This document shows, piece by piece, positions 51,779 to 61,234 of a stretch of DNA of 64,000 nucleotides; the first letter of the stretch is position 1; every line of letters starts with the position of its first letter. This DNA is from Verrucomicrobiota bacterium (GTDB lineage: Bacteria; Verrucomicrobiota; Verrucomicrobiia; Opitutales; Opitutaceae): positions 1-64,000 of the forward strand of contig JACRKC010000016.1 of NCBI GenBank assembly GCA_016235555.1, read 5' to 3'. A model generated the notes under the pieces. It had not been told where the DNA came from and searched no databases. It was given only the letters and a program-made list of their open reading frames with translations. The position numbers were made by a program, and so were the translations under genes.

Positions 51779-51858
51779 GCTAGCGGCGGTGCGGCGCGGG
51801 GAAATGAGAATCACTGCGCAGGGTTTGGCGCGGGAGTCGGCGGCAGGGTGAGGCGGGT

Positions 51859-51972
51859 TGGGTGCATCTCAGTTTCTTGTTGTCCAGTGAAAGACGGAGC
51901 GGCGGTTTTTAACCGCCGAGCTTGGGCGCTTGGAAAAGCGCCCCTCCGCGGTGCAAGCAAGTGAGATGCCCG
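51859..51972 (-). mobile_element. MITE-like element, reverse relative of 45818-45941
   Basis: The ends GGTGCATCTCAGTTTCTTG and, on the other strand, CGGGCATCTCACTTGCTTG match the termini of the 124-bp element. The inner hairpins GGCGGTTTTTAACCGCC and GGGCGCTTGGAAAAGCGCCC are the same in reverse order. A target duplication is not clear (GCGGGT occurs on both sides). Confidence 0.75.
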
Positions 51973-52032
51973 AGCGGGTGAAGCGCAGAGAGCACCTTGC
52001 AAACGCGGCTGGCCGGCTTAGACCCGTCCGGC

Positions 52033-52584
52033 ATGAAACGTTTCCTCGCGCTCTTTCTTCTCGCGGCGGCTTCGCTGCTCGCGCAATCCGAGACCATCAG
52101 CCTCGGCTCGCGCGGCAAGCTGACGATCTACCTTTCGGACAAGTGGCGTTTCGATGTCTCGGATTTTGGCGACCGGCAGATCGTGACGATCAAGCCGAAG
52201 GACGAGACGAACGCGGATTGCACGCTCACGGTCACCTATCCCGAGGTGGATCGGTTCGACACGAAGGCGCGGTTGAAGCAGCGGGTGGAGATCGACGGGG
52301 TGAAATTTGAGGAGCGCTCGGTGGAAGGGAAGGCGCGGGCGAAGGAGTTCGCGCTGCAAACGGGCTATGGCTTCCGGTGCGATTTCACCGATCCAGACTT
52401 GATCGGCCGGCCGCCGAAAAAAGGCGATTTCAAGACCATCAGCGTCGGGCTCATCCGGCTCAACGCGGAGATCCTGATCGAGGTCGGCATCAGCGCGGAT
52501 GGTTTCAACAGTGCGCCCTACAACGAACTGCTGGGGGCGATCGAGGGCATGGAATTCACCCCGGGCCGCGGGGGGCGGCGGTGA
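52033..52584 (+). CDS. Secreted protein of unknown function
   Basis: The 183-residue protein has a signal peptide (MKRFLALFLLAAASLLAQS). The mature part is beta-rich (ISLGSRGKLTIYLSDKWRFDVSDFGDRQIVTIKPKDETNADCTLTVTYPEVDRF). The end is Arg-rich. It seems a small periplasmic protein of a PsbP/MOG1-like shape, though I cannot assign it. It precedes the pectate lyase on the same strand, with 41 bp between. Confidence 0.75.
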   Translation: MKRFLALFLLAAASLLAQSETISLGSRGKLTIYLSDKWRFDVSDFGDRQIVTIKPKDETNADCTLTVTYPEVDRFDTKARLKQRVEIDGVKFEERSVEGKARAKEFALQTGYGFRCDFTDPDLIGRPPKKGDFKTISVGLIRLNAEILIEVGISADGFNSAPYNELLGAIEGMEFTPGRGGRR

Positions 52585-52625
52585 GCGAGCGTCGACCAGG
52601 GTGGCGGTGCGGAGTCGCGGAAGCC

Positions 52626-53825
52626 GTGAGGCTTTCGTCGATCCGAGCGAAACAGTCCGGTGCGGTCGCGGGTTGTTTTCGGAGCGTTTTGGGTGGTTCG
52701 CTGGCGATCGCCGGCGGGATGTTCTTCAGCGCGGCGATCCTCCGGGCGGCAGGGCCGGACACGGCGGGTTTTCGCGATTCGGCCCACCACTGGCGTAACA
52801 TCAACCAGCCGGAGCGCATCATGCAGGCGCAGCCGAACCAGCCGGCCTATGCGCCGGGGCAGGTGCGCGAGATCGCGGAGAACCTTCTGCTGTTCCAGCG
52901 CGCGAACGGCGGCTGGCCGAAGGATTACGACATGCTCGCGGTGCTGACCGAGGAGCAGAAGAAACAAATCCGCGACACGCGGGCCAACGAGGACACCAGC
53001 TACGACAACCACACGACGCACCCGCAGGTGGACTATCTGGCGCGCGCGTTCGTGGCGACCGGGGAGGCGGCCTACCGCGAGGCGTGCGGGCGCGGCCTCG
53101 AGTTCATGCTGGCGTCGCAATATCCGAATGGCGGCATCCCGCAGTGGTGGCCGAAAGGCGGGACGATCGCGAAGCGCATCACGTTCAACGACGGCGTGAT
53201 GATGGGGGTGCTCAACGTGCTGAAGGATGCCGCGGACGGTGCGCCGCACTTCGCGTGGCTCGCACCGGCGCAGCGGGCGCGTTGCGTCGAGGCGGTCGCA
53301 CGCGGGACCGCGTGCCTGTTGAAGATGCAGATCAAGGATGCCGCCGGACCCACCGGTTGGGGCCAGCAGCACGACGAGCAGACGCTGGAGACGGTGGGGG
53401 CGCGGACGTTCGAGCTGCCGTGCGTGTCGCCGGCGGACACCGTGGAGGTGGTGCGCTTTTTCATGCGGCATGCCACGCCGTCGCCCGGGATGCTGCGGGC
53501 CGCGGACGCTGCGGTGGCGTGGCTGGCGAAGGCGCGGTTGACGGGCATCCGCGTGGAGCGGGTGCCGGCGCCGCCGGCGGAATTTTTCCGGCACAAGGCC
53601 GACTTCGATGTGGTGGTGGTGCCGGATCCGAAGGCGCCGCCGCTCTGGGCGCGGACCTACGAACCGGGGACCAACCGGCCGATCTTCGCCAGCCGCGACG
53701 GCGTGAAGGTCTACTCGCTCGCGGAAGTCGATCGCGAGCGGCGCACGGGCTCGGGGTGGTATGTCACGACGCCGGAGCGGCTGGTGTCGCGCGACTATCC
53801 GGCGTGGCGGGCGAAGGTGAAGTAG
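52626..53825 (+). CDS. pelA: Secreted pectate lyase, PL10 type
   Basis: The protein of about 399 residues has an N-terminal hydrophobic signal (SVLGGSLAIAGGMFFSAAILRAAG) and the PL10 core: LLLFQRANGGWPKDYD, NEDTSYDNHTTHPQVDYLARAF, CGRGLEFMLASQYPNGGIPQWWP, QHDEQTLETVGARTFELPC and RPIFASRDGVKVYSLAEVDRERRTGSGWY. These (alpha/alpha) toroid enzymes cleave polygalacturonate by beta-elimination with Ca. No ATG is near the signal; GTG at 52626 is my choice, GTG at 52581 also possible. It is the first clear pectinase of the window; a PL26-like gene lies about 7 kb away. Confidence 0.9.
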   Translation: MRLSSIRAKQSGAVAGCFRSVLGGSLAIAGGMFFSAAILRAAGPDTAGFRDSAHHWRNINQPERIMQAQPNQPAYAPGQVREIAENLLLFQRANGGWPKDYDMLAVLTEEQKKQIRDTRANEDTSYDNHTTHPQVDYLARAFVATGEAAYREACGRGLEFMLASQYPNGGIPQWWPKGGTIAKRITFNDGVMMGVLNVLKDAADGAPHFAWLAPAQRARCVEAVARGTACLLKMQIKDAAGPTGWGQQHDEQTLETVGARTFELPCVSPADTVEVVRFFMRHATPSPGMLRAADAAVAWLAKARLTGIRVERVPAPPAEFFRHKADFDVVVVPDPKAPPLWARTYEPGTNRPIFASRDGVKVYSLAEVDRERRTGSGWYVTTPERLVSRDYPAWRAKVK

Positions 53826-53868
53826 GTGCGGCGGACCGCGGCCCGTCCACGAGGGCCGGCCCTGCAAT

Positions 53869-54053
53869 CTACTGAGTCTCGCGAAATAGGGTGACAAAGA
53901 GTTCGGTGGTTCGGGGAGCGCACCCGTCTCGGGTGCCGGTGCCGGCGCCTCGCCGACACCTCCGAAATCCTCGGCGAGACGCCGAGGACAGCCCGCGGGA
54001 CGCGGGCGCTCCCCGCACCACCGCGTGTCACTCAATTGTGCGAGCCTCAGTAG
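53869..54053. mobile_element. Full 185-bp inverted-repeat element
   Basis: The ends CTACTGAGTCTCGCGAAATA and, on the other strand, CTACTGAGGCTCGCACAATT are terminal inverted repeats of about 28 bp. The inside has several nested hairpins (GGTGGTTCGGGGAGCGC, CTCGGCGAGACGCCGAG). A truncated copy in opposite orientation is at 1-160. No target duplication is seen, so mobility is only probable. Confidence 0.8.
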
Positions 54054-54119
54054 AGGCGTCGAGCGAGTGGTATTACGCTCCGACGAGTCGCGGGGGAAAC
54101 CCGCGCTCACCTTCAAACC

Positions 54120-54141
54120 AGCGCGTTGAGGTCAACGCGCT
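54120..54141. repeat. AGCGCGTTGA-GG-TCAACGCGCT hairpin at the lgt stop
   Basis: This is the same 22 bp as 13338-13359. The lgt stop codon (54132-54134) lies within it, so the repeat supplies the last codons of lgt. Confidence 0.8.
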
Positions 54142-55007
54142 CCACCGTCCGGATTTCTTTTCGACTGCGCGCCGTGGACGATGAGGACGAGACCGGCGGC
54201 GATGAGGAACGTGGAATAAAACGTGCCGCGGCTGAGGCCGAGGATGAGCGATACGCCGGCGTCGGGCTCGCGGAAGAGTTCGCCGATGGCGCGGGCCACG
54301 GCATAGGCGAGGAGGAACTCGCCGCTCAGACGGCCAGGCTGCGTGCGCACGATGTCGCTGCGCCAGAAGCGCCATTGCATCAGCGCGAGCAGGGCGAGGC
54401 CTTCGAACGCGGCCTCGTAGAGCTGCGACGGGTGGCGGGGAAACATGAGGTGCGCGGGCGTGCCGGGCGCCTCGGCGGCGGGGAAGATCACGGCCCAGGC
54501 GACGCGGGCGGGTTTGCCCCAGAGCTCGCCGTTGATGAAGTTGGCGAGGCGGCCGAAGAAGAGGCCGGCGCCCGCCGTCGACACGATGAGATCGCCCAGG
54601 TGAAGGAACGGAATCTTCTCGCTGCGGCCGAACCACCACAGCGCGACGGCCACGCCGATGAAGCCGCCGTGGCTCGCCATGCCGCCCTCCCACACGCGAA
54701 AGAAGCTGAGTGGATCGCTGAGCAACTGGTCCGGGTGATAGAGCACGAACGAGCCGATGCGGCCGCCGAGCATCACGCCGCCGACGATGAAGACGATGAG
54801 GTCGGCGATTTTCACCGAGGGAAGCTGCGAGCGGCCGGCGAGGGCGTAGCGGTGCAGCAGCCAGCCGGCGGCGGCGAAACCGAGCAGGTAGGCGAGGCCG
54901 TAGTAGCGGATGCCGATGTTGCCCCAGTGGGGACCGAGAAACGGACTGAGGTCGTGCACCCAGTGACCGTTGACCGAGACGGCGAGAGGCGGGACGGAAA
55001 AGTTCAC
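54132..55007 (-). CDS. lgt: Prolipoprotein diacylglyceryl transferase
   Basis: The 291-residue polytopic protein has YYGLAYLLGFAAAGWLL, GGRIGSFVLYHPD, the signature WEGGMASHGGFIGVAVALWWF, GRLANFINGELWGKPA and PRHPSQLYEAAFEGLALL, with a final GELFREPDAG. It transfers diacylglycerol to the lipobox Cys of prolipoproteins in the inner membrane. Its ATG overlaps the CNNM/CBS gene stop by 4 bp. The 3-prime end uses a repeat hairpin for its last codons. Confidence 0.95.
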   Translation of the reverse strand: MNFSVPPLAVSVNGHWVHDLSPFLGPHWGNIGIRYYGLAYLLGFAAAGWLLHRYALAGRSQLPSVKIADLIVFIVGGVMLGGRIGSFVLYHPDQLLSDPLSFFRVWEGGMASHGGFIGVAVALWWFGRSEKIPFLHLGDLIVSTAGAGLFFGRLANFINGELWGKPARVAWAVIFPAAEAPGTPAHLMFPRHPSQLYEAAFEGLALLALMQWRFWRSDIVRTQPGRLSGEFLLAYAVARAIGELFREPDAGVSLILGLSRGTFYSTFLIAAGLVLIVHGAQSKRNPDGGAR

Positions 55008-56080
55008 GCTTTGGGTTGGAAAGGGGCGTTGGTGACCGGTTCGCCGGCACGGCGGGTGCGCGCGGTCTTGAGCAGTTTGGCGCGGGCGAGTTCGCGCATG
55101 TCGACGGCGACGTCGTCCTTCTCGAAGATCTCGCCGCCGATGAGGTGCTCGATGATGTCCTCCATCGTGAGGACGCCGGCGGTGGCACCGAATTCATCGA
55201 CGGCGACGAGCAGGCGCTGGTGGGTTTTGAGACAGACCTGGAGGGCGTTGGCGACCGTGGCGGTCTCGGGGACGAAGTGGACCTCGTGCATCAGCGTTTC
55301 GACGCCGGCGCCGTCCTGATTGTTCGCCTTGGCGTTGAGCAGGTCACGCCGGCGCAGCAGGCCGACGATGTCATCGAGGTTGCGATCGTAGACGGGGAGC
55401 CGGGCGAAGGCGATCGTCGGCATTTCGCGAAACACGGTGCCGATGGTCGCGCTTTTGCGCACCGCGGCGACGACGGTGCGGGGCGTCATGAGCTGGCTCA
55501 CGCGCACATCGTCGAGCGAGAGGGCGTTGGCGATGATGTTGGACTCGCTCTGGCTGAGGGTGCCGTGGCGGGCGCCGCGCTCGGCGAGCAGGATGATTTC
55601 CTCTCCCGAGTTGTGGTGGTGGGAGCCGGTGCGGATGATGCGCCGGACGACGGCGTTGCAGGCCCAGGTGACGGGGCGGAGCACCTTGCGCAGCCACCAC
55701 AACGGCGTGATGATGATGGGGGCAAGCGCGCGGCGGTAGACGACGCCCATGTTTTTCGGCAGCACCTCCGCGCCGACGAGCAGCAGGACGCCGAAGGCGA
55801 TCGTGACACCGGCGAGCCACTCCTTGCCGAGCACCTCCGCGCCCACGGCGCCGATCACGATGCCGCCGAGGCCGTTGGCGATGGTGTTGAGCGTGAGGAT
55901 GGCGGAGATGGTCTCGTCGATATCGGCCTTGATGGTTTCGAGCCGCTGGCCCTTGGCGGGATGGGATTTCTTGAGCGCCTCGATCTCGGCGACCGTCGTG
56001 CTCAGGGTGAACGCCTCGAACAGGGAGCACACGAAGGCGACGCCCAGCGTGACAACGATGACGAGCACGAGCAGAAACAT
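55004..56080 (-). CDS. CNNM/CorC-type transporter with CBS domains
   Basis: The 358-residue protein has a DUF21/CNNM membrane domain (about 1-150; FLLVLVIVVTLGVAFVCSLFEAFTLSTTVAEIEAL, GLGGIVIGAVGAEVLG, LLLVGAEVLPKNMG). A CBS pair follows (VSQLMTPRTVVAAVRKSATIGTVFREM... and LLVAVDEFGATAGVLTMEDIIEHLIGGEI). Such proteins are linked to Mg efflux or cobalt resistance. The C-terminal CorC_HlyC transporter-associated domain is missing, a known short form. It is co-transcribed with lgt and diverges from gcvT. Confidence 0.92.
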   Translation of the reverse strand: MFLLVLVIVVTLGVAFVCSLFEAFTLSTTVAEIEALKKSHPAKGQRLETIKADIDETISAILTLNTIANGLGGIVIGAVGAEVLGKEWLAGVTIAFGVLLLVGAEVLPKNMGVVYRRALAPIIITPLWWLRKVLRPVTWACNAVVRRIIRTGSHHHNSGEEIILLAERGARHGTLSQSESNIIANALSLDDVRVSQLMTPRTVVAAVRKSATIGTVFREMPTIAFARLPVYDRNLDDIVGLLRRRDLLNAKANNQDGAGVETLMHEVHFVPETATVANALQVCLKTHQRLLVAVDEFGATAGVLTMEDIIEHLIGGEIFEKDDVAVDMRELARAKLLKTARTRRAGEPVTNAPFQPKA

Positions 56081-56176
56081 GCGGCCAGTCTACGCAGCCG
56101 GCACCGGTGGCGAATCTAATCGTTGGCGGCAAAAGAGCCTTGCCGCGCCGACGCGCGCCGCGCGTAGTCTGCGCCT

Positions 56177-57274
56177 ATGAGCGAACTGAAACGCACACCG
56201 CTGCGCGACTTCCATGCCGCCCATGGGGCCCGCCTCGTCGACTTCGCCGGCTGGGAGATGCCGGTGCAATATCGCAGCATCCTCGAGGAGCATAAAGCCG
56301 TGCGGCGCGCGGCCGGGCTCTTCGACGTGAGCCACATGGGCGAGGTGGACGTGAGCGGGCCGGAGGCGGGCAAGTTCCTCCAGCATCTCGTCACGAACGA
56401 CGTCGCGAAGATGTTTCCGGGGCGCATCGTCTACTCGCCGATGTGCTACCCGACGGGCGGCGTGGTCGACGATCTGCTCGTCTACATGTGGGCGCCGGAG
56501 CGGTATTTTCTCTGCATCAACGCCGGCAACATCGCGAAGGACCTCGCGTGGATCCGCGAACAGGCGAAGGGCTTCGCGGTGACGATCGACGACCGATCGG
56601 ACGACTACGGGCTGCTGGCCGTGCAGGGACCGCGGGCGGCGGCGATCGTGCAGTCGCTCACCGGGGCGAAGTTAGGCGCGGTGAAATACTACCACTTCGT
56701 CGAGGGGCCGGTGGCGGGTTATCACTGTCTGATCAGCCGGACCGGTTACACGGGCGAGGACGGCTTCGAGCTCTACGTCAATGCAAGCGAAGTCGTCGCA
56801 CTCGCGGAGGCGTTGCTCGCGGCCGGTGCGCCGCACGGGCTCGAACTGGCGGGACTTGGCGCGCGCGACAGCCTGCGGCTCGAAGCGGGTTATCCGCTCT
56901 ACGGCCACGAAATCACGCAGGACATTTCTCCGCTCACGGCCGGGCTCGGCTGGACCGTGAAGCTGGACAAAGGCGACTTCGTCGGCCGCGCCGCGCTCGC
57001 CACGGAAAAACAAAACGGGGCGCCGAACAAGGTCGTGTTTTTCAAAACCGGCGACCGTCGTATCGTGCGAGCGGACGCGCCGGTGCTCGACGCGGGCGGC
57101 GCGACGGTCGGCCGCGTGCTTTCGGGCACGCTGTCGCCCATCCTCAACGAGGCGATCGGCTCGGCCCTGGTGACGAGCGCCGCGGCGAGCGCGCCGCTGC
57201 TGGTGGACATCCGCAGCACGAAGTTGAATTTGCATCCGGTCAAACCGCCGTTCGTCGAACTGAAGAAAGGGTAG
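56177..57274 (+). CDS. gcvT: Glycine cleavage system T protein
   Basis: The 365-residue aminomethyltransferase carries [45 protein letters not shown], the folate/lipoyl site region [14 protein letters not shown] (Asp98/Asp99), [36 protein letters not shown] and [10 protein letters not shown]. It moves the aminomethyl group of the H-protein to tetrahydrofolate, releasing ammonia. It precedes gcvH by 73 bp that hold a palindromic repeat. No glycine riboswitch was recognised in the 96 bp upstream. Confidence 0.96.
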   Translation: MSELKRTPLRDFHAAHGARLVDFAGWEMPVQYRSILEEHKAVRRAAGLFDVSHMGEVDVSGPEAGKFLQHLVTNDVAKMFPGRIVYSPMCYPTGGVVDDLLVYMWAPERYFLCINAGNIAKDLAWIREQAKGFAVTIDDRSDDYGLLAVQGPRAAAIVQSLTGAKLGAVKYYHFVEGPVAGYHCLISRTGYTGEDGFELYVNASEVVALAEALLAAGAPHGLELAGLGARDSLRLEAGYPLYGHEITQDISPLTAGLGWTVKLDKGDFVGRAALATEKQNGAPNKVVFFKTGDRRIVRADAPVLDAGGATVGRVLSGTLSPILNEAIGSALVTSAAASAPLLVDIRSTKLNLHPVKPPFVELKKG

Positions 57275-57332
57275 GCCGGGCTTTACGCCCGACATTTTCA
57301 TTGTCGGGGATAAACCCCGACCTACACAATCG
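57275..57332. repeat. GGGCTTTACGCCC...GGGGATAAACCCC repeat between gcvT and gcvH
   Basis: The outer GTAGGCCGGGC and CCCCGACCTAC ends pair, and each side forms its own hairpin. It is like 29486-29549. It occupies most of the gcvT-gcvH spacer, so it should be in the shared mRNA. Confidence 0.8.
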
Positions 57333-57347
57333 CCGCCGATCTCATCC

Positions 57348-57731
57348 ATGAGCAACATCCCCGCGAATCTCCGCTACGCGAAATCCCACGAATGGCTGAA
57401 GCTTGAGAGCGACGGCTCGGCGACGGTCGGCATCACCGACTACGCACAGGCGTCACTCGGCGACATCACCTATGTGCAGCTGCCGAAAGTCGGCGCGGCT
57501 TTCAAGGCCGGCGAGGTGTTTGGCGTGGTCGAGTCGGTGAAGGCCGCGAGCGATCTCTACGCGCCGGTGGCGCTGACGGTCACCGGCGTGAACGACGCGT
57601 TGAACAACGCGCCGGAGACCGTGAACCAGCAGCCCTACGAGGGCGGTTGGATGCTCAAGGTGAAGCTGGCGAACGCGGCGGATGCGGCGGCGCTGCTCGA
57701 CGCGGCGGGCTACGCGGCGGTGGCGGGCTGA
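57348..57731 (+). CDS. gcvH: Glycine cleavage system H protein
   Basis: The 127-residue lipoyl carrier has [41 protein letters not shown], the lipoylation motif [17 protein letters not shown] with Lys65, and [21 protein letters not shown]. It shuttles the glycine aminomethyl group among the P, T and L proteins. L protein could be the lpdA product of this window. A P-protein gene does not follow; the next gene is on the other strand. Confidence 0.96.
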   Translation: MSNIPANLRYAKSHEWLKLESDGSATVGITDYAQASLGDITYVQLPKVGAAFKAGEVFGVVESVKAASDLYAPVALTVTGVNDALNNAPETVNQQPYEGGWMLKVKLANAADAAALLDAAGYAAVAG

Positions 57732-57766
57732 GCGGTGGTTCGCTCGGCGGGAAGCGCCCGTTGGGA

Positions 57767-57840
57767 GTAGCGGCGGGCGTCCCTGCCCGCTGGTCTGGTG
57801 GTTTCGTCAAACCTCGGTGGGCAGAGACGCCCGCCGCTAC
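57767..57840. repeat. GTAGCGGCGGGCGTCC...ACGCCCGCCGCTAC inverted repeat
   Basis: The outer ends are complementary over about 14 bp, with CCTGCCCGC and GTGGGCAGAG inside. It lies between the convergent gcvH and TonB-receptor genes. Confidence 0.8.
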
Positions 57841-57878
57841 GAAACCGCCTGCGAGCGGGTTCCTTCCTCACCCTGGAA

Positions 57879-60800
57879 TCAGTTTTTCCGGTCGAGGAAG
57901 GGCAGGCGCATCTGGTCGAGGTTGGCGCGGAAGGAGAGGGTGTAATTGGTGCCGAAGGTGCGGCGGGAGGTGTTGCGACCGCCTTGGTAGAAGTTGCGCC
58001 ACGAGTCGTTGGTGAGGTTGGCGCCGGTGAGTTCGAGCGAGTAGTTGCGGGTGATCATCCAACGGGCGGTGGCGTCCCAGCGTTGATGGCTCGATTCGTA
58101 GACGGGGCGCAGGTCGGTCGCGGTCGCGGCGGTCGTGATGGCCTCGGGGAAGATGGTGGTGCGGACGTTGAAGTAGAGCGTGCGGCGCGGGGTCATGTAG
58201 CTGACGCCCCAGTTGGCGTTCCAGTCGTAGTAGTTTGGGGCGAGCGGCTTGGTGATGACGCCGGCGCGGTTGGGGGCCTCGCCCTTGAGGTTCTTGTTGT
58301 AGCCGCCGAAGATCTCCCAGCCGCGGAGATACTCGGGAGCGAATTTCAGGTAAGGCTGGAGGCTCTGGCGGACGGACACTTCCACGCCCTCGAACTGGCC
58401 TTTGCCGCCGTTGTCCTGGGTGACGAGGTTGTAGCCGGCGTATTGGCCGTCGAAGCCGTTGTCCGTGCCGGGCTGGATGACCTCGGTGGAGTTGACGATG
58501 TAGTTGGTGACGGTTTTCCGGAACCAGCCGATTTCGATCTTGTTGGCGCCGCTCGGAAAATATTCGAGTTGGAGATCGAGGTTGCGGGAATAGGTCGGCA
58601 GCAGACCGGTGTTGTTGACCGTCACGCTGGGAATGGCGGCGGTGTCGTTGACGGTGGTGTTGGGCAGAATCGTCTGCACGCCGGGCCGGGACATGGAGCG
58701 GGTGACGGCGCCGCGCAGGAGCAGATCGGGACGGAGGCGGTAGGTGGTCTGAAAATTCGGGAAGTAGTCCGTGTATTTGGTGGTGGCGCGCTGGGTCTGG
58801 GAGTAGATGGCGTCGAAATATGGCTTGGAGGTGTTGGTGAACCCTTGGGCCAGGATGGGCACGCCGAGGGAGTTGATGCGGATCGCGCCGCGCACGAAGT
58901 TCTCGGTTTGTTCGCCGCGCACGCCGGCGACCACGGTCCACGTGGGGGTGAGATGGATCGAACTCGCGAGGTAGGCCGCGGTGACGTCCTGGGCCATCTG
59001 CTGGGTGTTGACGCGCTGGCGCTGGATGTTCTGCCCTTGGATATCCTGCACGGCGTTCGGGTTGGCGGTCATGAACGCGGCAAACTTGTAAGGATCGACA
59101 AGTGGCGGAGTGCGGATGCCGTAGAGGAATTTGTCGCCGTAGGTGGTCTTGGTGAATTGCGAGGCGACGAGGATGGGGTCGTCGGCGTTGTTGGCGATGC
59201 CGTCGGGACCGGTGTAGTTGAGCACGATCTGGCCGGCCATCTTGCGCCGGTGGAGTTGGTAGAGGCTGGCGCCGGCGCGGACGTCGAACGGGAAGCGGAA
59301 GTCCGCAAAATTGCGCCGGAGGTCGAATTTCAGGTTCCACGTGCGGTCGTTCTGGAAGCGGGGCGAAGTCTGGAGCGAAAAGCTCTTGCGGGAGTTGTAG
59401 CTGTTGAGGTCGTAGAGATCGGGGCCCGCGGTTTGCACCATGGTGAGCGGCGCGGGGGTATTGGGATCGGCGGTCAGGCGCACGACGACGGCGTCGGCGG
59501 CAACGAGGTTGAACTGCATGGATTGGATCATCGCGGGCAGGTCGGTGACCTTGGAGTCGGACTTCGCGTAGTTGGCCGAATACTCGATCTTCCACGGGCC
59601 GAACTTGTGTTCGACGGCGCCGACGTAGCCGTAGCTCTGGCTCACCGAGTCGGAGTAGTCGTTGAAGACGTCGACGAGGGCGTTGCGGACGATCGCGTCG
59701 GTGGTGGTCGAGGCAGGGTCGATCTGTCCGGGCCGGACGCGGAAGGTGTGACTGCGGTTCTGGCTGAGGTAGGTGTTGGCGGAGGTCTTGAGCTTGAGGA
59801 CGGTGTGCGCACCGAGGCGGTAGTCGGCGTTGAGACTGAGGGTGCGGCGGTTTTTCGCCTGCGGGCCGTCGACGAGCGTGAACGTGTTGACGTTGAAACG
59901 GGAGTTCTCGGTGACGGGATTGGCGGCGTTGCCGGCGGTGAAAGGCGAGTAGGTCATCGCGTAATTGTGCGAGGGATTGATGACGTTGCTCTCGAAGTAG
60001 GAGAGGGAGAGGCCGAGGGTATTGTTGAGGAAAGCCTCGGAGTAATTGAGGCTGCCGCCGGGCTTGATGCGTTCGGTGGTGCGCGACCCGGGGCCGGGGA
60101 TCTGCCAGCGCATCATCTCGCTGTTGGCCGAGAGCGAAAGCGTGGTGGAGAAGCGGCGACCCTTCTGGGCGAAGGCGTTTTTGGTGACGGCGTTGACGAC
60201 GCCGCCGGTCGACGGCGCCATCCAAGGCGGCGGGGCCTTGTAGATCTCGATCGTCTCGATGTTGGCGATGGTGGCCTGGGAAAATTCGAAAGCGCGCGAG
60301 GAGGCGTCGCTGCTGCCGGTGCTCGAGCGCGGTGGCGTGCCGGCAGCGGCCGGCACCTGGCCATCGAAGGTGAAGAGCGTCGCCTCAGGCTCCTGGCCGC
60401 GCATCGAGACGGTGGAAGCGTCGGCGTTGACGAAGTTGACCTGGATGCCGGGCACGTAGCGGAGGAACTCGCCGATGTTGCCCTCGGCGACGTTGCCAAG
60501 GGTGTCGGCGGAGATCGCCTGCATGAAGTGGTCGGATTTTTTCTGCTGATTGATCGCGGCGGCGTTGCCCTCGACCTCGGAGGCGACGACGAAAGCCTGG
60601 AGTTGGTAGATCTGCGAGGTGAGGTTGAACTCTTGCTTGGTGGCGGTGCCGGGCGTCACCGTGACGCTGCGCCGTTCGGAATCGAGGCCGGTGTAGGAGA
60701 CGACGAGTTCGTAGGTGCCGGGCCTGAGGCCCGGAAGCGTGAAGGCGCCGGCGCGATCGGTGAGCGTCGCGGTGGCGGTGCCTTCGATGCGAATCTCGGC

Positions 60801-60986
60801 GTCGTTGAGGAAGAGGCGGGTGTTGCCGTTGGCGACGGTGCCGGTGATCGAGCCGGTGGCGGCGGGTTGGGCGGGGAGATCGCGGGACAGGAGCGCGCCG
60901 CTGGCGACAAACACCAGGAGGAGGCGGCCCAATGCGACGGGAAAGGTGTGCGCAAAGACGGTGAATCGAAACGGTTCAGCATGCAT
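57879..60986 (-). CDS. TonB-dependent receptor with carboxypeptidase-regulatory-like domain
   Basis: The 1,035-residue protein has a signal region (FPVALGRLLLVFVASGALL). A CarbopepD_reg-like domain follows (TGSITGTVANGNTRLFLNDAEIRIEGT..., LRPGTYELVVSYTGLDSE), then a plug with VAEGNIGEFLRYVPGIQVNFVNADASTVSMRGQE and IANIETIEIYKAPPPWMAPSTGGVVN. The beta-barrel ends in an FLDRKN tail rather than the usual Phe. It diverges from the PL26-like gene across 248 bp, so it probably imports rhamnogalacturonan fragments. That cargo is inferred from the neighbour. It is of the same type as the broken receptor at 40184-43435. Confidence 0.93.
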   Translation of the reverse strand: MHAEPFRFTVFAHTFPVALGRLLLVFVASGALLSRDLPAQPAATGSITGTVANGNTRLFLNDAEIRIEGTATATLTDRAGAFTLPGLRPGTYELVVSYTGLDSERRSVTVTPGTATKQEFNLTSQIYQLQAFVVASEVEGNAAAINQQKKSDHFMQAISADTLGNVAEGNIGEFLRYVPGIQVNFVNADASTVSMRGQEPEATLFTFDGQVPAAAGTPPRSSTGSSDASSRAFEFSQATIANIETIEIYKAPPPWMAPSTGGVVNAVTKNAFAQKGRRFSTTLSLSANSEMMRWQIPGPGSRTTERIKPGGSLNYSEAFLNNTLGLSLSYFESNVINPSHNYAMTYSPFTAGNAANPVTENSRFNVNTFTLVDGPQAKNRRTLSLNADYRLGAHTVLKLKTSANTYLSQNRSHTFRVRPGQIDPASTTTDAIVRNALVDVFNDYSDSVSQSYGYVGAVEHKFGPWKIEYSANYAKSDSKVTDLPAMIQSMQFNLVAADAVVVRLTADPNTPAPLTMVQTAGPDLYDLNSYNSRKSFSLQTSPRFQNDRTWNLKFDLRRNFADFRFPFDVRAGASLYQLHRRKMAGQIVLNYTGPDGIANNADDPILVASQFTKTTYGDKFLYGIRTPPLVDPYKFAAFMTANPNAVQDIQGQNIQRQRVNTQQMAQDVTAAYLASSIHLTPTWTVVAGVRGEQTENFVRGAIRINSLGVPILAQGFTNTSKPYFDAIYSQTQRATTKYTDYFPNFQTTYRLRPDLLLRGAVTRSMSRPGVQTILPNTTVNDTAAIPSVTVNNTGLLPTYSRNLDLQLEYFPSGANKIEIGWFRKTVTNYIVNSTEVIQPGTDNGFDGQYAGYNLVTQDNGGKGQFEGVEVSVRQSLQPYLKFAPEYLRGWEIFGGYNKNLKGEAPNRAGVITKPLAPNYYDWNANWGVSYMTPRRTLYFNVRTTIFPEAITTAATATDLRPVYESSHQRWDATARWMITRNYSLELTGANLTNDSWRNFYQGGRNTSRRTFGTNYTLSFRANLDQMRLPFLDRKN

Positions 60987-61066
60987 GGGAGATGGCGATG
61001 GCGGTTTGGGGTGCGCGGCGCCCGGGCCGTGCGGTCAAGGTCGAGGACGTTCGGCACCGCAGGAGT

Positions 61067-61173
61067 TGGCCAGCGCCCGGAGCGCTGACAGTCCGAGGTG
61101 TCGCGGCCCCGACGACGAAGCGAAACGCAAGCTCTGACTGTCCGCGCTTGAGTAAATGCGTGGACGCTGGCCA
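61067..61173. repeat. TGGCCAGCG...CGCTGGCCA inverted repeat in the divergent promoter region
   Basis: Perfect 9-bp outer arms, with TGACAGTC and GACTGTC pairing further in, lie in the 248-bp gap between the receptor and PL26-like genes. It could be one of the repeat elements or hold operator sites for both. No -10/-35 pair is clear. Confidence 0.55.
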
Positions 61174-61234
61174 GGCCCGGGCGTGCGCGGCACGCTCCGA
61201 ATTCCGCGACGAAAATCGGCGCGCGAAAATCCCC

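Noticed and set aside
56081-56176. Glycine riboswitch before gcvT
   Set aside because: The gap is 96 bp and shows no tandem aptamer core.
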